A DNA stretch of 35,858 nt from Acidobacteriota bacterium (lineage in GTDB: Bacteria > Acidobacteriota > Terriglobia > Bryobacterales > Bryobacteraceae), in the NCBI GenBank assembly GCA_005808475.1, contig SYLY01000294.1, forward strand, positions 1-35,858. The letters run 5' to 3'. The notes below the pieces were generated by a model that did no database searches, was not told the origin of the DNA, and saw only the letters and a program-made list of their open reading frames with translations. The position numbers and the translations under genes are program-made. Positions 32,222 to 35,858 of this stretch are shown one piece after another. Positions within the stretch are counted from its first letter, which is position 1. Each line of letters starts with the position of its first letter.

Positions 32222-33312
32222 TGGTAGATCTCCAGGGCTCCCACCGCGTCGAGGGGGCGCGGATTGAACGATCCCGTCCATTGCTGGGCGGCCTCTTCGG
32301 CAAGGCGCGGGAGCTCTTCCTCGGGGACGCCGGCCTCGCGCAACGACCGCGGCAACCCGGCGGCGAAGGCCAGTCCGTCCAGGCGCGCAGCCAGATCGGC
32401 GGACAACTCGCGGTAGAACTCGCCCACGTATTCCGAGTTCCACCGCACCACGTGATCGAGCATGAGGGCGATGGCGCGTCCGTGCGCGATGCCATACCGG
32501 GCGGTGAGCGGATTGGCGGTGGCGTGCGCGGCGCCGAGCATGGAGTGCTCGATGGCCGCCCCGGCGAAGTAGGCTCCCATCTGCATCGCGGCTGCGGCCT
32601 CGATGTCGTCCGGCTTCGCCAGCAGACGTTCGAACGACCGTTCCAGAAGCCGCCAGGACTCGCGCGACGGACCATCCGAGAAGAAGTTTCGCTTGTCGGT
32701 GACGAACGATTCCACGGCATGTGAGATCGCGTCGTAACCCGAGGCGGCAAGTACGCCGCGCGGCTGGGTGATGGCGAGTTCCGGATCGAGGATCACCAAC
32801 CCGAACGCGGCTCCAGCCGCTCCGCACGCCATCTTGCGGTGGGTTTCCGCGTCGGAGATGAGGGCGTAGCTTTGCGCTTCGCTGCCGGTGCCGGTGGTGG
32901 TGGGCACGCCGATCATGGGGAGCATCGGTTTCGACGCCTTGTCGTGCCCCCAGTAGTCGTGGATGCGTCCGCCATTGGTCAGCACGAAGTTGATGCCCTT
33001 GGCGCAATCCATCGAACTGCCGCCGCCCAGGCCGACGATCGAGTCGACCGCGTGTGCGGCCGCGAACGCGCGTCCTGCCTCCACCTGCGCGGAATCGGGA
33101 TTCTCGCCGAAGCCGTGGAAAGGGATCGCTTCCACGCCTGCCTCGCGTAGACTGGCCTCGGCGGTGGCGGAGTAGCCGGCCGCGGCGATACCCGGATCGG
33201 CGACGAGCAGCGTTCGGCGGAAACCGCGTTCGGCGGCGGCGTGGCCCAGGTGCCGGAAGCTCGCGATGCCTTGCAGGACGCTGATCCGGGCGTGGCTGTG
33301 AATCCAGCTCAT
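32209..33312 (-). CDS. Iron-containing alcohol dehydrogenase
   Basis: This 367-residue group III alcohol dehydrogenase has the NAD-binding GLGGGSSMDCAKGINF (about 94-109), PTTTGTGSEAQSYALI, and metal-binding histidines in the HSMLGAAHA and GIAHGRAI segments. It would reduce an aldehyde or ketone, or oxidise an alcohol. It lies between an HpaI-type aldolase (3 bases upstream) and the propeller gene, so it may reduce an aldehyde released by the aldolase. This pairing is inferred from context only. Confidence 0.92.
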   Translation of the reverse strand: MSWIHSHARISVLQGIASFRHLGHAAAERGFRRTLLVADPGIAAAGYSATAEASLREAGVEAIPFHGFGENPDSAQVEAGRAFAAAHAVDSIVGLGGGSSMDCAKGINFVLTNGGRIHDYWGHDKASKPMLPMIGVPTTTGTGSEAQSYALISDAETHRKMACGAAGAAFGLVILDPELAITQPRGVLAASGYDAISHAVESFVTDKRNFFSDGPSRESWRLLERSFERLLAKPDDIEAAAAMQMGAYFAGAAIEHSMLGAAHATANPLTARYGIAHGRAIALMLDHVVRWNSEYVGEFYRELSADLAARLDGLAFAAGLPRSLREAGVPEEELPRLAEEAAQQWTGSFNPRPLDAVGALEIYQCAY

Positions 33313-33315
33313 AGG

Positions 33316-34104
33316 CTAGATTTTGGGATCGAACGTGAAGCCCAGCTTCTCGAACTTGCCGCGCAGGTCCTTGAAATAGGGTCCCAGCGCCAGCACGTCC
33401 GCGCCGGCCGCAAGGAATCGCGCGCCCATCTCGAGATACATCGGCGCCGATTCCGCCGATACGGGAATGCCCCAGTGCTTGCCGTGCTTCTTGCAGGCCG
33501 CCGCTACCTCCTCCACGGCCTTCACGATGCGTGGGTCACGCCCTTGGCCGGGCACGCCGAGCGCGTGGGAAAGGTCGCCAGGGCCAACGAAGATCACGTC
33601 CACGCCAGGAGCCGCCACGATCTCCTCGATCTTGTCGAGCGCCTCGGGGTCCTCGATCTGAACCACGATGAACGTGTTGTCGTTGGCGTGTTTCAGATAA
33701 TCGGTCACAGGAACCATGCAGTAGACGCCGTCGCAGTTGCCGCCGTCCAGCGCGCGGCGTCCCAGCGGTTGGAACCGCGTCTGACGGCCCACCTCGCGCG
33801 CCTCTTCGCCGCTCATGCAATGGGGGACCATCAGGCCCGTTGCGCCGAGCTCGAGCGGCCGGATGAAATCGGTGTAGCAGCCCTTGGAGACGCGCACCAT
33901 CGCATCCATGTCGCGCATGGCCGCGGTGCGGACCAGATGGCCCATGCGGTCCCAGTCGATCCCCGTATGCTCGTTGCAGAGCCAGAGGCAATCGAATCCG
34001 GCCAAGCCGATGATGTCGCAGACCATCGGATCGAGGGTGTTCATCTTGGTGCAGAGCACCGGTTGGTTCTGAGCCAGCTTGCGCCGGACCTTGGAGACGC
34101 GCAT
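33316..34104 (-). CDS. HpcH/HpaI family class II aldolase
   Basis: This 262-residue cytosolic aldolase family member would cleave or form 2-keto-3-deoxy acids, releasing pyruvate and an aldehyde. Catalytic and metal positions seen are CNEH (His base), MVRVSKG (Arg), VVQIEDPEALD (Glu ligand) and VDVIFVGPGDLS (Asp ligand). The substrate cannot be specified. A GATAAT box (34118-34113) lies 8 bases before the ATG with no good Shine-Dalgarno sequence, suggesting its own near-leaderless promoter. It leads the aldolase-dehydrogenase-propeller run. Confidence 0.9.
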   Translation of the reverse strand: MRVSKVRRKLAQNQPVLCTKMNTLDPMVCDIIGLAGFDCLWLCNEHTGIDWDRMGHLVRTAAMRDMDAMVRVSKGCYTDFIRPLELGATGLMVPHCMSGEEAREVGRQTRFQPLGRRALDGGNCDGVYCMVPVTDYLKHANDNTFIVVQIEDPEALDKIEEIVAAPGVDVIFVGPGDLSHALGVPGQGRDPRIVKAVEEVAAACKKHGKHWGIPVSAESAPMYLEMGARFLAAGADVLALGPYFKDLRGKFEKLGFTFDPKI

Positions 34105-34124
34105 AAGTCTCTATTATCGCGCGA

Positions 34125-35444
34125 TCACTTGGCTTCGGCGGGCTTCAGCAGCACGCGCGCCGCGCGTTTGGCCGGGAACGCGAGTTCGAGCACGCCGCCC
34201 ACGTCGGTGGCGGCTTCGCGAATCTCCTCGTCCTCCACTTCCAGTTCGTAGCGGGCCTTGGGTTTCAGTCCGATCAGGTAGTATCGCGACGCTTCCTCGG
34301 CCCCGGCGCGGAAGTCGGCGGACAGCGCGGAAGGAAGCAGCGTGGTGTTGCCCATCACCACCGGCTCCTTCACCGAGCCGACGTTGACGATCTGGCCGTT
34401 CCGGAACATCTGCATCGAACCTTCCGATTGGTAGTACCAGACAGCGTCGTCTTCCCATGTGGAACGGATGAGAAGCCGGCCGGTGACGGGGTCGTGAAAA
34501 ACGTTCGGTAGGTAGTGATAGCTCAGCCCCGGCTGATAGGGGTTCGTCCAGAGGTATTCGTACGGGATGCCGTGGGCGCTCTTCATCAGGAACTTGTCCT
34601 GCATGAGCCAGCCCTGCACGAACTGCATCTCCTGCGCGTTGTTGTCGTAGGCGACCATCATGAGCGCGGCCGCGCGGGACCGGATGGCTTCCGCCGCGTC
34701 GGGCTCGCCGTGGGATTTCATCAGCGGAATCCGGTACTCGTTCTCGGCGGCGGGGAAGGGCGCCGGATAGTGGGCCAGGATGTGGAACGCGGGGATGGTG
34801 GTGAAGTACTTGGCCGCCGACTCGCGCAGGTCGATGTCGAAGTTGTCGCGTAGCGCGTGGAACAACTCGAAAAGCGCGAAGTGATCTCTCAGGTCGATCG
34901 GGTTGCCGCCCGCCTTGATCTTCTCGACGACCTCCGTCCTCCACCATTGCTCCACCACGGGCTTCACGTACTTGGGTCCGGTTCCTTCCACGTGGCCGGA
35001 GATCGCGATGGCGGCCAACACGCGCGATCGCAGCGAGGGCAGATCCTTTCCCGCGCTCTTGTCCAGGCCTTGCTGGATCTTGGCCACCAGCTTCGCGGAC
35101 TCCTGCTGGCTGAGCAGCGGTTGGCACCAGTCGAACACGACCGCCAGTTGCCGGAGATCGGAACCCGGTCCCAGTGCCCAATCCACCGCCGCGCGGCCTT
35201 GTTGGTCGCTGCCGGTGGCCAGATAAAGGAGCGGCAGGGCGATGCCCGGCTCGGGCCACGCGATCTTGCCTTTGGCGAAGGTTTGCAGCGCGAGCCAGCG
35301 AATGGACTCGCGCTCCCGCTCGCGCTTGACCAGTTTCGCGCGGCGCTCGGGGAGGAACAGGCGCGGGTGCGCAAGATCGGTCTTGTAGTCGATCTCGGCC
35401 GCGGGCAGCGAGGCGAGCGCGAACAGCGCAGCGGTGAATCGCAT
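34125..35444 (-). CDS. Secreted heparinase/alginate-lyase-like protein
   Basis: This 439-residue protein has a signal peptide (MRFTAALFALASLPAAE). After it, HPRLFLPERRAKLVKRERE resembles the beginning of heparinase II/III and chondroitinase AC-type toroid proteins. A helical region follows to about residue 250 and a beta-rich region to the end (RLLIRSTWEDDAVWYYQSEG). This layout suggests a polysaccharide lyase-like fold, but I cannot identify the catalytic residues. It lies between purB and the aldolase gene, all on one strand. Confidence 0.65.
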   Translation of the reverse strand: MRFTAALFALASLPAAEIDYKTDLAHPRLFLPERRAKLVKRERERESIRWLALQTFAKGKIAWPEPGIALPLLYLATGSDQQGRAAVDWALGPGSDLRQLAVVFDWCQPLLSQQESAKLVAKIQQGLDKSAGKDLPSLRSRVLAAIAISGHVEGTGPKYVKPVVEQWWRTEVVEKIKAGGNPIDLRDHFALFELFHALRDNFDIDLRESAAKYFTTIPAFHILAHYPAPFPAAENEYRIPLMKSHGEPDAAEAIRSRAAALMMVAYDNNAQEMQFVQGWLMQDKFLMKSAHGIPYEYLWTNPYQPGLSYHYLPNVFHDPVTGRLLIRSTWEDDAVWYYQSEGSMQMFRNGQIVNVGSVKEPVVMGNTTLLPSALSADFRAGAEEASRYYLIGLKPKARYELEVEDEEIREAATDVGGVLELAFPAKRAARVLLKPAEAK

Positions 35445-35452
35445 CCTTGACT

Positions 35453-35858
35453 CTAGGCTACCTTGCCGAAGACCCGTTCGAAGATGCGGTCCACGTTGCC
35501 CAGTTGGCGCTCGAGCGAGAAGGCGTGTTCGATCCGCTCCGGGGAGAGCAGCGCTGTAATCTCGGGGTGGACGTCGATGGCCGCGCGGAAGTCGCCGTCG
35601 TTGTCCCACGCCCTCATCGCCTCGGTTTGCACGACTCGGTAGGCGTGCTCGCGGAGCATGCCCGCCGCCGAGAGATCCAGCAGAAGCTGGCCGGAGAAAA
35701 CGAGCCCCTTGGTGAGATCGATGTTCCGCCGCATGCGAGCCGCGTCGACGCGCATGCCCTCGATCAGCCAACAGGTCTTGTCGAGCAGGTAGTCCGCCAG
35801 GGCGATCGAGTCGGGCAGAATGACGCGCTCGACGGAGGAATGGGAGATGTCGCGTTCG
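35453..35858 (-). CDS. purB: Adenylosuccinate lyase, C-terminal part
   Basis: About 134 codons are visible, running off the window edge. The sequence ERDISHSSVERVILPDS at the edge and NIDLTKGLVFSGQLLLDL are characteristic of PurB, and the C-terminal ADSL_C domain ends at VFGKVA. The enzyme acts twice in purine synthesis, cleaving SAICAR and adenylosuccinate to release fumarate. The active-site signature loop lies outside the window. The next gene starts 8 bases after its stop. Confidence 0.93.
   Translation of the reverse strand, partial: ERDISHSSVERVILPDSIALADYLLDKTCWLIEGMRVDAARMRRNIDLTKGLVFSGQLLLDLSAAGMLREHAYRVVQTEAMRAWDNDGDFRAAIDVHPEITALLSPERIEHAFSLERQLGNVDRIFERVFGKVA

Noticed and set aside
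31139..33007. Extension of the PQQ-like gene to a 622-residue protein
   Set aside because: Residues before MRLLIPLL are the antisense-like shadow of the alcohol dehydrogenase; the signal peptide and ribosome site fix the start at 32221.
1..35858. tRNA, rRNA, CRISPR arrays, insertion sequences, prophage
   Set aside because: No cloverleaf-like segment, regular direct repeats, transposase, integrase or terminal inverted repeats were found by reading; a covariance-model scan was not possible.

Overview
The window is a GC-rich, gene-dense piece of bacterial chromosome. The gene mix (rimO-yacG-pgpA-cinA cluster, an NHL/IPT beta-propeller protein, an M81 peptidase, a Gfo/Idh/MocA oxidoreductase, a GH5 glycosidase, a PQQ-like propeller and a SWIM protein) resembles soil Acidobacteriota of the Bryobacterales/Solibacter type. 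That assignment is inferred from gene content and style, because there is no rRNA or marker phylogeny here. I saw no tRNA, rRNA, CRISPR array, insertion sequence or phage gene. Coding density is very high: no gene-free stretch reaches 300 bases, and the longest gap is about 160 bases.

Layout. 1-1711 (minus): a sugar-type ABC ATPase followed by a permease with an amber codon inside its most conserved motif. 1732-6066 (minus): a tightly packed run rimO, yacG, pgpA, NHL propeller, cinA. 6131-9918 (plus): a SWIM zinc-finger protein translationally coupled to a long DUF6493-like repeat protein. 9921-12869 (minus): a large nucleotidyltransferase/GHMP-kinase fusion that looks like a one-protein sugar salvage enzyme. 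12975-13961 (plus): a small secreted repeat protein and thiE. 13434-15534 (minus): a TetR regulator and a membrane/SRPBCC protein, with two matching inverted repeats bracketing a promoter. 15641-17842: a GH5 glycosidase and a Gfo/Idh/MocA oxidoreductase, divergent. 17870-20142 (minus): an ECHDC3-like crotonase and an M81 peptidase. 20167-21624 (plus): an Nramp-related transporter lacking the classical metal motif. 21535-22116 (minus): a small membrane protein. 22164-24022 (plus): nnrDE and tsaE. 23983-26217 (minus): a possible 24-residue membrane peptide, an SPL-type radical SAM protein, an unknown 255-residue protein and a DUF4760-like protein. 26272-29568 (plus): an APC transporter, folC and plsC. 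29585-35858 (minus): MATE, PQQ-like propeller, iron alcohol dehydrogenase, HpaI-type aldolase, a secreted heparinase-like protein and the 3' part of purB.

Three patterns cut across the genes. First, many operon-leading genes have no Shine-Dalgarno sequence but carry a TANNNT-like box 6 to 12 bases before the start codon; at 26238-26272 there is also a -35 box at good spacing. This suggests frequent leaderless transcription. Second, three convergent pairs overlap at their 3' ends, one by 528 bases. Third, genes within operons are often coupled by 4-base ATGA/GTGA/TTGA overlaps.

The best candidates for something undescribed are the NTase-GHMP kinase fusion, the SWIM/DUF6493-like pair, and the microprotein-radical SAM-unknown-DUF4760 operon.
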